This document shows positions 53,360-63,069 of a stretch of DNA of 64,000 nt, piece by piece. Made by a program: the position numbers and the translations under genes. Position 1 is the stretch's first letter. The number at the start of each line of letters is the position of its first letter. The DNA is from Paraburkholderia fungorum. Its GTDB lineage: Bacteria; Pseudomonadota; Gammaproteobacteria; Burkholderiales; Burkholderiaceae. The stretch lies in the NCBI RefSeq assembly GCF_902833645.1, contig NZ_CADFGE010000005.1, forward strand, positions 186,001-250,000. Direction: 5' to 3'. The notes below the pieces were generated by a model. The model searched no databases, was not told where the DNA came from, and saw nothing but the letters and a program-made list of their open reading frames with translations.

Positions 53360-53901
53360 GATCATAACTGTTCGTATTACGGGAACAACGCTAACAATAG
53401 TCCCACTACGAATAACATGTCCTTCGCGCCGATCTTTTCGGGATACGCATCTGCCGGCAAGCTACAGGTTTTGGGCGCGTTGGCTGGTTATCACTTTGGA
53501 AAGCTGGATGCTGCGCTGGTCTACACCAACACGCAATTCACCAACTTTGGATCTGAACCAGGCGTCAATGCATTGAGCTATGCCGGAAAGGCTTTGTTCA
53601 ATTCATTCGAACTGAGCCTCAGCGGCTTTGTCGCTCCGTCGGTCCGCGTTGGTTCGCGTATGTCTATACGGGAGGGACCGGGCCAACAAATGGAGCAGGA
53701 AGCGTTGCCTACAATCAGATAAATATGGGGATCGACTACTTTCTGTCAAAACGCACGGATGTCTACATTGGCGTGATCTGGCAGCACGCATCCGGACATG
53801 ACTCAACGGGACATCGAGCGGTCGCCGATATCTACGGGCTGACCGCATCTACATCCTCGAATCAGGCCACCACGGCGATTGGGCTGCGGCACGCGTTTTA
53901 A
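53360..53901 (+). pseudogene. Porin, C-terminal fragment with a frameshift
   Basis: YYGNNANNSPTTNNMSFAPI leads into barrel strands LQVLGALAGYHFGKLDAALV and FNSFELSLSGFVAPSVRVG; a one-base frame change near 53645 leads to FAYVYTGGTG, NQINMGIDYFLSKRTDVYIG and IGLRHAF with terminal Phe. This is the C-terminal half of a Porin_4-type protein. Its 5' half is lost at the junction with the MFS fragment. Not functional. Confidence 0.75.
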
Positions 53902-54141
53902 CAGCGCGCTGAAAGAATCGGGCGGAAAAAGATGGCCAGAGCGATTGGCAAGTTAGCGAACTACCGGATATTGCCGTCGTTCCGGAGGGAATGATGCAAG
54001 CCTTGTTAGTCAGCTCGACAACGCTTCGCAAGCGTTCGCACTTTAGCTGTCAAAGGTAGCGATATTTGCGACCGATAGCCGGGATAGTCGGGTTTCCTGA
54101 GAACCTCCTCGTTTTATTTTCACCTCGTAAGGACGAAATAC

Positions 54142-55725
54142 ATGCAACTTACTGGCAAGCTGCTAATCGGTCAGCAATCACTTCTCGGCACCAACGGCTC
54201 AATCAAGGCTGTGAATGTGTCGACGGGCGCCGCTATCGGACCGGCTTTTGGTGGCGCGACACTTGGCGATTTGGATCGAGCTTGTTCCCTCGCATGGGCG
54301 GCGTTCGACGTCTATCGCGAAACTTCGCCTGAAGCGCGCGCCGATTTTCTGGAAACTATCGCGCAGAACATTCTTAATATCGGCGACGCCTTGATTGAGC
54401 GCTGCATGATCGAAACCGGCCTGCCGCGTCATCGCCTCGAAGGCGAACGCGGACGTACGATCGGCCAATTACGCATGTTCGCAGATGTCGTGCGCAATGG
54501 CGACTTCATCGGCGTACGCATCAATCCAGCACTGCCGGAACGTCAACCTTTCCCGCGTGCGGGTGTTCGTCTGCGGCAGATTGGCCTGGGTCACGTCGCA
54601 GTGTTCGGCGCTAGCAATTTCCCGCTTGCTTTCTCGGTCGCGGGCGGTGATACCGCTTCTGCGCTCGCCGCCGGTTGCCCGGTGATCGTCAAGGCACACT
54701 CGGCACATCCGGGCACGGCAGAACTTGTTGGTCGCACGGTGCAACTTGCAGTGAAACAATGCGGGATGCACGAAGGCACGTTCTCGCTGCTTTTCGACAG
54801 CGGTCGGGACGTTGGTTAGGGCCTCGTCAACGACAAACGTATCAAAGCGGCTGGTTTTACCGGGTCGCGTGGCGGCGGCACGGCGCTGATGAAACTCGCG
54901 GCAGCACGCGCTGAACCGATACCCATCTACGCAGAAATGAGCAGCATCAACCCCGTCTTGCTGTTTCCGAACGCTTTGAAGAACCGTGGCGAAGCCATCG
55001 CGGAGACGTTCGTGCAATCGCTCGTGCTGGGCGCAGGTCAGTTCTGCACGAACCTAGGTCTTGTACTCGCGGTAGATGGTCCGTATCTCGACACATTCAT
55101 CGCGGCAGCATCGATTGCGCTGAAGGATACCGCCGCGCAGACCATGTTGACGCCGGGCATTTTCAAGGCGTACGAAAGCTCAGTCGCGAACGCCGGAAAG
55201 CACGCTGATGTGACGTGCACGGTGCGAGGCCGTGAAGCAACCGGCGACAACCAGGGGCGGTCCGCACTGTTCGTGACTAACGCTGAAGCGTTCCGAAAGA
55301 GCCACGAACTCCAGGATGAGATCTTTGGCGCATCGTCTCTGGTTGTACGTTGCCGGAGCTTGGAAGACATGCTTGAGCTGGTCGAATCGCTCGAAGGCCA
55401 GTTGACTGCGGCGCTGCACATCGATGAAGCCGACTACGCCGACGCGAAGCGTGTCATCCCCGCGCTGGAACGGTGCACTGGGCGTATTCTGGTGAATGGT
55501 TTCGGCACTGGAGTGGAAGTCGGCCATGCGATGGTCCACGGAGGCCCGTTCCCCTCGACGGCAGATGGCCGCTCGACTTCAGTTGGCAGCCTGGCAATCT
55601 ATCGTTTCTTGCGCCCGGTGAGCTATCAGGACCTGCCGGAAGGGCTGTTGCCAGATGCCCTGAAGAACGACAACCCGTTGGGTCTGAATCGTCGCATGGA
55701 CGGAAAGTTGCAACTGGCGTCATGA
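54142..55725 (+). pseudogene. 2,5-Dioxovalerate (alpha-ketoglutarate semialdehyde) dehydrogenase with in-frame TAG
   Basis: 528 codons in one frame. VAVFGASNFPLAFSVAGGDT near residue 155, the general-base region IPIYAEMSSINPVLLFP near residue 260, catalytic Cys in GAGQFCTNLGLVL near residue 297 and FNP-type end RRMDGKLQLAS match the family. TAG at 54817-54819 (GGT TAG GGC) splits it after residue 225; everything around is intact. It would catalyse the last aldarate-pathway step, to 2-oxoglutarate. Broken unless the TAG is read through; the remaining pathway genes downstream look intact. Confidence 0.8.
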
Positions 55726-55928
55726 CAATCAGCTAGCCTGGGGATTTTCGTTTTAAGGCCGGTCATTAAGTTGCTGGTCAGGAGTCGAGCGCGCTTTCGA
55801 GTTGGTAGCTTGGGACTGCCTCCCAAACGTGTTGATTTGAATGAATCCTGGCCCACCCTGCGCAGTAATTTGGAGTGTACCCATTACGCCGGACCGGTTT
55901 CGCAGTTTTGCATGGGAACGTGCATCGC

Positions 55929-56831
55929 TTATTGTGTTGCGGTCGACTCCTCCAGTAACCAGTCACGAAACGCCTTGACCGGCGGAAAATCGATCCGATG
56001 CGGCCGGGTGAAGATGTAGTAGCCCATCCCCTCGACGTGTGCGGAATCGCACGCGATCCGTAGTTGACCTGTACGTAACTCGTCTTCCACCAGAAAACGC
56101 GCGACCAGACCGACGCCGATGTCGGCCATCACCGCTTGTAGCAGGTGTGACGTCAGTTCGAAAACCGGACCCGGGCGCATGTCTACGGTCGGAAAGCCGT
56201 GCTGTATGAACCAGTGGCGCCACACGTCGGGTCGCGCGGCGACCTGCAGCAGTTGCAGCTTCGTGATGCCGCGTGTCGTGCCTCCGTCCAGCATGTCGGC
56301 AATGTTCGGACTGACGACTGGCACCAGTTCCTCATTCAGCAACCTTTCGGACACCGCACCGGGCCACCGTCCATCGACACTGTTGCTGATCGCCATGTCC
56401 ATGCCGCCCAGTTCGAGATCAAACTGGCCGATGCGGGAGTGGATATGCACCTGGACGTTCGGGTTGCGCGCATAAAAGCGGTGGATTCGCGGTAGCAGCC
56501 ATTTCGAGCCGACTGAGGGCAGGATCGACAGATGGAATGACCCACCGCCCTGCCGGTAGCTGATTGCCTGCAGGGTCCCGTTGCGTATCTTCGCGAGTCC
56601 GATCGCCACTTCATGCAGATATATCGAGCCGACGTCGGTCAGCGCAATCTTGCGGCCACGGCGCAGGAACAGTTCGACACCAAGCTGTTCCTCGAGCATC
56701 TGGACATGGCGGCTGACCGCGCTTTGTGTCAGTGCCAGTTCCTCCGCGGCGCGCGTGAAACTCTGATGGCGGGCGGCTGCTTCGAACGCAAGCAGCATCG
56801 ACATCGACGGGGTGAGACGTCGTGGATTCAT
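55929..56831 (-). CDS. LysR-family regulator (GcvA-like) of the aldarate cluster
   Basis: 300 residues. Winged helix LLAFEAAARHQSFTRAAEEL and LTQSAVSRHVQMLEEQLGVE, then the substrate-binding domain of GcvA type (VDMRPGPVFELTSHLLQAVM; GVGLVARFLVEDEL). It is divergent from the dihydrodipicolinate-synthase-like gene with 160 bases between, which contain a 12-base palindrome. Most likely controls the sugar-acid genes. Confidence 0.85.
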   Translation of the reverse strand: MNPRRLTPSMSMLLAFEAAARHQSFTRAAEELALTQSAVSRHVQMLEEQLGVELFLRRGRKIALTDVGSIYLHEVAIGLAKIRNGTLQAISYRQGGGSFHLSILPSVGSKWLLPRIHRFYARNPNVQVHIHSRIGQFDLELGGMDMAISNSVDGRWPGAVSERLLNEELVPVVSPNIADMLDGGTTRGITKLQLLQVAARPDVWRHWFIQHGFPTVDMRPGPVFELTSHLLQAVMADIGVGLVARFLVEDELRTGQLRIACDSAHVEGMGYYIFTRPHRIDFPPVKAFRDWLLEESTATQ

Positions 56832-56870
56832 GCGTAAAACTCATGCATAGAGGGTAGAAAAGCCGTTTTG

Positions 56871-56882
56871 AACGGTACCGTT
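56871..56882. promoter_or_regulatory. Palindromic operator candidate
   Basis: AACGGTACCGTT is a perfect 12-base palindrome about 40 bases before the LysR start and 110 before the downstream rightward gene. It is the only strong symmetry in this divergent promoter. It lacks the usual T-N11-A form, so another regulator could use it. Confidence 0.45.
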
Positions 56883-56991
56883 TCGATCTTACACTGCATT
56901 TTAAGCGGGAAATGTAGATCGATACCCACCTGCCCGCCGCACTGACGGCGTACAACATTCCCCACGGAAACGCACAACAACCGGAGACGCC

Positions 56992-57939
56992 ATGACTGCT
57001 TCCCACCCCGTTCGCCTGCGCGGCGCATATGCGCCGGTCCTGACACCCTTCAGACATGATCTTTCGGTTGACGTTGACCGTTTCGTCGAGCATTGCCGGT
57101 GGCTTACAGACCAAGGCGCCGGACTCGCGGTATTTGGCACCAACTCGGAAGCGGCGTCTGTGTCGCTGGACGAACGCATCGAACTGACTGAGGCCGTTAT
57201 CGAGGCCGGCATCGATCCGGCGAAACTGATGCCAGGCACGGGTCTCTGTGCGCTGCCCGAAGCTGTTCGACTGACCAGTCACGCGGTGTCGCTCGGTGCA
57301 CCGGGCGTGCTTGTGCTTCCACCGTACTATTTCAAGTCGCCGTCCGAAGACGGACTCTTCGCGTATTACTCGGAGATCATCGAACGCGTCGGCGATGCGC
57401 GTCTCGCGCTTTACCTCTATCACTTCCCGCAGATGTCCCAGGTGCCCATCACGGCGAGCCTTGTCGAGCGGCTGCTCAAGCGCTATCCGGAAACCATCGC
57501 GGGCCTGAAGGACTCGTCGGGTGACTGGGACAATACGCGCACGATGATCGAGCGCTTCGCGTCTCACCCTCACGGCTTTTCTGTATTTCCGGCCAGCGAA
57601 TCAACGCTGGGCAAGGCAGTTCCGATCGGCGCCGCAGGCTGTATCAGCGCCACGGTCAACGTGAATCCGCGCCGTGTGAGTGCACTGATCGAACAGCTCC
57701 ATGCGAATCCTCGCGCAGAGGCTGCTACGGCTCTACAACGCGAAGTAGACGATGTACGCGGCATCTTCCAGCGTCTGGCAATGATTCCAGCGATGAAAGC
57801 GACGCTCGCCCGCGCGCGTCACGCCGAAGACTGGAATGTCGTGCGCCCTCCGTTGCAGGCATTCGATCGCAACGCTGCGCGCGACCTCGACGCACAGCTT
57901 GAACGCATTGGCTTCGCGGTCGCGCCGCTTCACGCCTGA
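56992..57939 (+). CDS. Dihydrodipicolinate-synthase-family enzyme (aldarate pathway dehydratase type)
   Basis: 315 residues, TIM-barrel aldolase/dehydratase. GAYAPVLTPFRHDLSVDVDR near residue 10, GTNSEAASVSLDERIELTEA near residue 46, Tyr in LYLYHFPQ (Y143) and Schiff-base Lys in AGLKDSSGDW (K173). In this setting, beside a ketoglutarate semialdehyde dehydrogenase and an enolase-superfamily enzyme, the likely reaction is 5-keto-4-deoxy-glucarate to ketoglutarate semialdehyde and CO2; an aldolase role is the alternative. Confidence 0.8.
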   Translation: MTASHPVRLRGAYAPVLTPFRHDLSVDVDRFVEHCRWLTDQGAGLAVFGTNSEAASVSLDERIELTEAVIEAGIDPAKLMPGTGLCALPEAVRLTSHAVSLGAPGVLVLPPYYFKSPSEDGLFAYYSEIIERVGDARLALYLYHFPQMSQVPITASLVERLLKRYPETIAGLKDSSGDWDNTRTMIERFASHPHGFSVFPASESTLGKAVPIGAAGCISATVNVNPRRVSALIEQLHANPRAEAATALQREVDDVRGIFQRLAMIPAMKATLARARHAEDWNVVRPPLQAFDRNAARDLDAQLERIGFAVAPLHA

Positions 57940-57993
57940 TCGATCCGGTAGCCAAATCGTTTACCGTCTTTCCCTAAACAACGAGCGCAAAGC

Positions 57994-59148
57994 ATGTCGA
58001 AGATCGATTCCGTATCCGTATGTGTCGCCCGTGTCCCGCTGTCGAAGCCGGTCACGTTTTCCACCCGAACCGTCACGGCTCGCGAATATTGCCTCGTGCG
58101 CGTGCGTTCCGTCGATGGCGTCGAAGGACTCGGCTATTGTTATGCCGTCAATACGTCGGGCCATCTGCTGGCCGGCGCGGTCGCTGAACTGCTGGCGCCT
58201 GTGATCGTCGGGCAGGAATCACTGCGCGTGGAGTGGCTATGGAAGTCGATGTATCAGGAAGCGCTGCTGCAAGGGCGTGCAGGCGGAGTAATGCGCGCGC
58301 TGTCCGCCGTCGACACGGCGTTGTGGGATCTGAACGCGCGTACCGCCGGATTACCGCTCTATCAGTATCTCGGCGCGCATGCCGACGATCGTGTGCCGGC
58401 TTACGCGAGCGGCGGCTATTACCTGGAGGGCAAAACGAACGACCTGCTTGCTCAGGAAATGGCTGAGCATGTGCGTGAGGGCTTCAAGGCGGTGAAGATG
58501 AAGTCCGGGCTGCTGAGTCCGCGAGAAGAAGAAGCGCGTCTTGCGGCCGTGCGCGAAGCGATTGGTCCGGATGTGCTGCTAACGCTCGATATCAACAATG
58601 GCTGGCGCGACCTGCCTCATGCATTACAGTACGTCTCCCGTTTCGAAAAATACGATCCGTTCTGGATCGAGGAGCCCTTCTCTCCTGACGATCTCGACAA
58701 TCACGTGCGGCTAGCCGAGGCAACCCGCGTCACCGTCGCTACCGGCGAAATCGAAGCCGGGCGGTGGCGTTTCAAGGACCTGATGCAGCGCGGCGCCGCA
58801 ACACTGCTGCAAACCGATGCGACCGTCTGCGGTGGCATCACCGAGTGGCGCCGCATTGCGGCGACCGCGTCGAGCTTCGGCATTCCAGTGTCGCCCCATG
58901 CGTGGCACGACGTACATGTACATCTGGTTGCATCAACGCCAAATGCGACCATGGTCGAATGGATGCCCGACGATCACATCGTCAACTTCCGGCATCTGAT
59001 CGACCGTCAGCTCGAAGCGCACAACGGCGACATCCTGTTGCCAAAGCAGCCGGGACTTGCGTTTGAATTCGATCCCCGGGCCATCGACCGGTATGGCCTC
59101 ACCCAGCCTGGCCAGTCGCAGCCGTGGCAGACGATCTCGCGCCGATAG
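57994..59148 (+). CDS. Mandelate racemase/muconate lactonizing enzyme family protein
   Basis: 384 residues, enolase superfamily. KxK-type FKAVKMKSG near residue 166, metal ligands in LDINNGW near residue 196, WIEEPF near residue 223 and ATGEIEAG near residue 250, and a SPHAWHDVHVH His near residue 300. Sugar-acid dehydratases or galactarolactone cycloisomerases have this pattern. Its neighbours suggest it forms a keto-deoxy-aldarate for the DHDPS-like enzyme. The precise substrate cannot be told from sequence. Confidence 0.85.
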   Translation: MSKIDSVSVCVARVPLSKPVTFSTRTVTAREYCLVRVRSVDGVEGLGYCYAVNTSGHLLAGAVAELLAPVIVGQESLRVEWLWKSMYQEALLQGRAGGVMRALSAVDTALWDLNARTAGLPLYQYLGAHADDRVPAYASGGYYLEGKTNDLLAQEMAEHVREGFKAVKMKSGLLSPREEEARLAAVREAIGPDVLLTLDINNGWRDLPHALQYVSRFEKYDPFWIEEPFSPDDLDNHVRLAEATRVTVATGEIEAGRWRFKDLMQRGAATLLQTDATVCGGITEWRRIAATASSFGIPVSPHAWHDVHVHLVASTPNATMVEWMPDDHIVNFRHLIDRQLEAHNGDILLPKQPGLAFEFDPRAIDRYGLTQPGQSQPWQTISRR

Positions 59149-59259
59149 GCTGACGACAGTCGCAACGTAGTTCTTCGGTGCACAAAGGCTATAGAGGCCA
59201 GCGGGAACCGGCCCTGAACAGGACATGAGAGCCGGCACAAAGCTGGCGCAGGAGACGAG

Positions 59260-60558
59260 ATGCAGTGGACAGATGAGATCGATCCGATCGAAAAGCGCGT
59301 AATACGCAAGGCGACAGTCCGCATTGTGCCGTTCGTGATTGCCTGCTACTTCTTCGCTTATCTGGACCGGGTGAACGTCGGTATTGCGGCCTTGCAGATG
59401 AACGATGCTATTGGGTTAAGCGCGGCGGCATTCGGCTTTGGCAGCGGCGTGTTCTTTCTCGGGTACTTCCTCTTTGAAGTACCGAGCAACCTGCTTCTCC
59501 AGCGATTCGGTGCGCGGCGCTGGATCGCGCGGATCATGATCACATGGGGACTGCTTGCGGCGGCGATGATTTTCGTGCGGGGCACGACGTCGTTCGTTGT
59601 GCTGCGATTCCTGCTCGGCGCGGCGGAAGCGGGTTTCTATCCGGGCGTGATTCTCTACATCACGTACTTCTTTCCTGCTGCGTATCGCGGTCGTATCGTC
59701 GCCGTGTTCACGACGGGCGTGCCACTGTCGCTCTTTCTTGGATCGCCCGTCTCGACGATGCTGCTCGAAATGCATGGGCTTCTCGGTCTTGCCGGATGGA
59801 AGTGGCTGTTCCTTCTGGAAGCAGTGCCCTCCGTGCTGCTGGGCGTCGCGTGCCTGTGGGTGTTGAGCGATCGCCCTGCAGCCGCATCGTGGCTGGAACC
59901 AGAGGAGCGTCAATGGCTCGAACGCCGCCTCGCCGACGATCGGGCCCTGCAGCCCGATAAGCCTTCGCGACCACTATTCACACTGCTGGTCGACCCGAAG
60001 GTACTCGCCTGTGCCTTTGTCTATGCAGGCGTCGCCGCATCGAGCGTAGGGCTTGCCGTCTGGCAGCCGCAGATCATCAAATCGCATGGCCTGACCAATC
60101 TCGAAGCCGGATTGCTGAATTCCGTTCCCTATGGCGCGGCCGTGATCGCGATGCTGGTCTGGGGGCGCCTGTCAGATGTCAGTGGCAATCGCGTGCTCTA
60201 CACGCTCGTGCCGCTGGTGGTCATCAGTGTCGCGCTCGCGGGCGTCGGAGGAATTGATGCACTCCCGCTGACACTGCTTGCCCTCAGTATCGCAGTGATG
60301 GCGACCTATGCGTTCAAGGGGCCGTTCTGGGCCTTCGTGTCCGAAACCTTCGCGCCGGGCGAGGCGGCCGTCGTCCTTGCGCACGTCAACGCGATTGGCG
60401 GACTGGGGAGCTTTCTGGGTTCGTGGCTCTTTGGTCTTGTCAAGAGCGCGACCGGTAGCTATGCACTGGGTCTCCTGCCGATCGTCGCGCTCACTTTTCT
60501 CGGCGCACTGATCGTCGCCCTTCTGGCGAACCGTTCGCGCCTTCGACAACCTGCCTGA
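59260..60558 (+). CDS. MFS transporter (anion:cation symporter type)
   Basis: 432 residues, 12 helices. IVPFVIACYFFAYLDRVNVG near residue 20 is the usual ACS-family signature, followed by PSNLLLQRFGARRWIARIMI near residue 75, the GAAEAGFYPGVILYITYFFP motif and a GAFVS-type second half. Members carry tartrate, galactarate, hexuronate or related acids. It fits import of the aldarate used by the surrounding genes. RBS GGAGAC before ATG 59260. Confidence 0.85.
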   Translation: MQWTDEIDPIEKRVIRKATVRIVPFVIACYFFAYLDRVNVGIAALQMNDAIGLSAAAFGFGSGVFFLGYFLFEVPSNLLLQRFGARRWIARIMITWGLLAAAMIFVRGTTSFVVLRFLLGAAEAGFYPGVILYITYFFPAAYRGRIVAVFTTGVPLSLFLGSPVSTMLLEMHGLLGLAGWKWLFLLEAVPSVLLGVACLWVLSDRPAAASWLEPEERQWLERRLADDRALQPDKPSRPLFTLLVDPKVLACAFVYAGVAASSVGLAVWQPQIIKSHGLTNLEAGLLNSVPYGAAVIAMLVWGRLSDVSGNRVLYTLVPLVVISVALAGVGGIDALPLTLLALSIAVMATYAFKGPFWAFVSETFAPGEAAVVLAHVNAIGGLGSFLGSWLFGLVKSATGSYALGLLPIVALTFLGALIVALLANRSRLRQPA

Positions 60559-60563
60559 AGCAA

Positions 60564-60583
60564 GACGGATGCGCGCATCCGTC
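60564..60583. terminator. Perfect 20-base palindrome between MFS and amidohydrolase genes
   Basis: GACGGATGCG is followed directly by its reverse complement, 5 bases after the MFS stop codon and 33 before the next start. It can form a hairpin with a small loop; no T-run follows. It may be a processing or attenuation site or an operator. Confidence 0.5.
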
Positions 60584-60616
60584 GGCCTATCGCCACCAAC
60601 AACAAAGGAGACACGC

Positions 60617-61594
60617 ATGTCCAGTCACAGTCAGTCCCGACGACGCACCCTGAAAACCCTGGCCGCGATTAGCGCGCTGGCGGGCGTAACCGGTAGTGGA
60701 ACCTGCATGAGCGCCTGGGCGCGGACAGGGATGCAAGAACCTGTTCCGTGGACGAAGGGAACCGAGCATGCGTCACTGAAAATGCCCGCGGATGCAACGG
60801 ACTGTCATCATCACATCTATGATCATCGCTACCCGCTCGCATCTGGTGCGACATTGAAACCCGGCGACGCGACGGTCGACGACTATCGGCGCCTGCAGCG
60901 CCGGCTTGGCACATCGCGCAACGTCGTAATCCAGCCGTCCAGTTACGGCACCGATAACCGTCTGCTTCTCGCATCGATTGCGGCGTTCAACGGCCGTGCG
61001 CGTGGCATCGCCGTTGTCGACGACACGGTGAGCCAGGCGGAACTCGAAGCGCTGCATCGCGGCGGCGTACGGGGCATCCGCTTCAACGTAGTGGTGCCAG
61101 GGCCGGCAACGGTTGAGATGATTGAACCACTCGCGCAACGCATCGCCCCGATGGGATGGCATGTGCAGGTCAATGCGTCAGCCGCAACGATTCTGTCAGC
61201 GCGGCAAATCTGGTACCGTCTGCCATGTCCCGTCGTGTTCGATCACCTCGCGCATATTCCGGAACCGGACGCGCTCACGCATCCCGCCTTTCATCTCGTG
61301 ACTGATCTGCTGGCGCAGGGCAAGGCGTACGTGAAACTGACCGGCTTCTACAACGAAAGTACGGTGGGGGCGCCCACTTACTCGGACAGCGTTGCGGTCG
61401 CAGCGGCCTATGCCAGGGCGGCGCCACAGCAGGTGGTATGGGGAAGTGACTGGCCGCATCCGACCGAGCAGCCGCTTCACCGCATTCCCGACGACGCGTT
61501 GCTGCTCGATCTGCTGGCCAAGGCCGTGCCGGATGAGGGTGCGCGTAACCGCATTCTTGTCGGGAATCCCACGACCCTCTACCACTTCGGGTAA
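60617..61594 (+). CDS. Amidohydrolase-2 family lactonase/isomerase with Tat signal
   Basis: 325 residues from ATG 60617 (AAAGGAG). The N-terminus SQSRRRTLKTLAAISALAG is a twin-arginine signal. The mature TIM-barrel has metal-binding DCHHHIYDH near residue 73, LAHIPEPDA near residue 218 and WGSDWPHPTE near residue 285, as in 2-pyrone-4,6-dicarboxylate hydrolase and galactarolactone isomerase. In an aldarate cluster the latter is likely. Export of such an enzyme would place its lactone chemistry in the periplasm, which is unusual. Confidence 0.8.
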   Translation: MSSHSQSRRRTLKTLAAISALAGVTGSGTCMSAWARTGMQEPVPWTKGTEHASLKMPADATDCHHHIYDHRYPLASGATLKPGDATVDDYRRLQRRLGTSRNVVIQPSSYGTDNRLLLASIAAFNGRARGIAVVDDTVSQAELEALHRGGVRGIRFNVVVPGPATVEMIEPLAQRIAPMGWHVQVNASAATILSARQIWYRLPCPVVFDHLAHIPEPDALTHPAFHLVTDLLAQGKAYVKLTGFYNESTVGAPTYSDSVAVAAAYARAAPQQVVWGSDWPHPTEQPLHRIPDDALLLDLLAKAVPDEGARNRILVGNPTTLYHFG

Positions 61595-61678
61595 GTGTGT
61601 CAGAGTCCGCAGCTTGGTCTCGTTCGTGTCCAGGCGGCACATCTGTGTTTCCGGGACGCGATACTGCCTGGACCGTCG

Positions 61679-61864
61679 CTACCGGTCACTGAACAGTATG
61701 CCGCCTTTCGCCTTGGAGTCCGACGGCGACTCAACGATCTGGATCACCACAGTGTCGGCGGGCACCCCGAAATTCCGGGCGACCGCGTCCGTGATGTCTT
61801 TCACGAGGCCACGCTTCTGTTCTGTGGTCCGCCCGGTGGCGGCAAATACGATGACTTCCGGCAT
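61679..61864 (-). CDS. 4-Oxalocrotonate tautomerase family protein
   Basis: 61 residues, the standard size. Catalytic Pro2 follows the start Met (MPEVIVFAATGRTTEQKRGL) and VPADTVVIQIVE lies near residue 35. Members tautomerise enol-keto acids or have promiscuous hydratase/dehalogenase activity. RBS AAAGGAG before ATG 61864. Last gene of a leftward operon after the broken nitroreductase. Confidence 0.85.
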   Translation of the reverse strand: MPEVIVFAATGRTTEQKRGLVKDITDAVARNFGVPADTVVIQIVESPSDSKAKGGILFSDR

Positions 61865-61896
61865 GTCCTGCTCCTTTCAAGGTCAGTGAATCTCGC

Positions 61897-63057
61897 TCAT
61901 ACGAACTGTTTCTGGACAGCCTGGCGCGGGGAGTGGGGTGCCGCGGGCGCAAAACCTGTACGTCCTGGCATCTGCAGGCGGCTGCCTACCGGAGCACCCA
62001 CCGCGTCATGCATGGCCGTACGCAGGGGCGCAATCTCGGGAAAATCGTGCAGCGCGTGGCTGTGAGGCTGCATCCTGAACCCCATGGCGGTAGCCTTCAG
62101 ATGCAGTCTTGTCCATTCGCGGCCCGCGTCGAACACCGACCGGGGAGAATTGTCCGGTGTTAATACCCATACGTAGGCGCGCCCGCTGTCGATCGCCTGA
62201 AGGTAGTGCTCAAGTCCCTGCTGGAAGGCCTGGTTGTGAGGGGCGTTGAGCATATGACGCGTCAGGGTGCCGTTGGCGATCATCGTTTCGACTGCCGCGC
62301 CGCTCATTGCCTGTCCCTAGGGGCGCGCACCGATCTCCCTGCGTCCGAGCCGCGTAACCGAGATGATCTCCTCGCGGATATTCGCCTGATGAAGTTCGAG
62401 CCAGTAGGCGCGAGGCGCAATGTCGCGGATACGCGAAGCGAGCCCGGGATCGGCTGTTGCGTGTACGAGAGTCGGGCGCCTCGCGGCCGAGGCGAGTTCC
62501 GACAGGTCTGTCTCTTCGACACTGCGTGTGATATCGAAGGGCAGACGGTTGGTCGATCACGTCAGCACCTGGTCGAGCAGCGGGGCGCGCGCGAGCCCCT
62601 GCCGCGGCGCGAACTGGACGGTGACCAGAGGGCGTGCGTCGAGCCGTGGCATGGGCTCGCCTGTTAGGAACGGTTCGACATCAAGCTCATGACCGCTATC
62701 GCTTGCCGCAATGACCATCAGTTCCGTAAATGTGCCAAAGCTCACGGTTAGGTGCCGGTCCGGAAGGTCGCTGACCGGCAGCCGCCGCGACAGGTTCACA
62801 AAGAGTTGCAGGCGGTCGTCGCCGACGAGTCGCACGAGCCAGGGCTGCAGATTCATCGCGTTGGGCGCGAGGATCGCGCAGCTGACGGCCCGTACGCGCG
62901 GATCTGGATAGTCCGAGGCGGCCGGCAGGGCGTGCCAGGCGGCCCACGGATCGCCATCGGAGACGACCGGCTGGGCACATAGCCAGCCGTCACCGAGAAG
63001 GGTGATGCCCAGTCCGAGGGCTGCCGAACGCTGGACGGTTCGTCGCGATGCCGTCAT
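61897..63057 (-). pseudogene. Nitroreductase-like (Acg family) protein with Tat signal, broken
   Basis: From ATG 63057: twin-arginine ASRRTVQRSAALGLGITLLG, then DPRVRAVSCAILAPNAMNLQ and PWLVRLVGDDRLQLFVNLSR, the FMN-binding layout of nitroreductase-like proteins. The frame shifts near 62558 (after PLLDQVLT), continues with RLPFDITRSVEETDLSELAS and AYWLELHQANIREEIISVTR, meets TAG at 62317-62319 after GARP, and goes on with GAAVETMIANGTLTRHMLNA. Both defects must be repaired for a product of about 385 residues. Confidence 0.75.
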
Positions 63058-63069
63058 GGAAGCGTGCCT

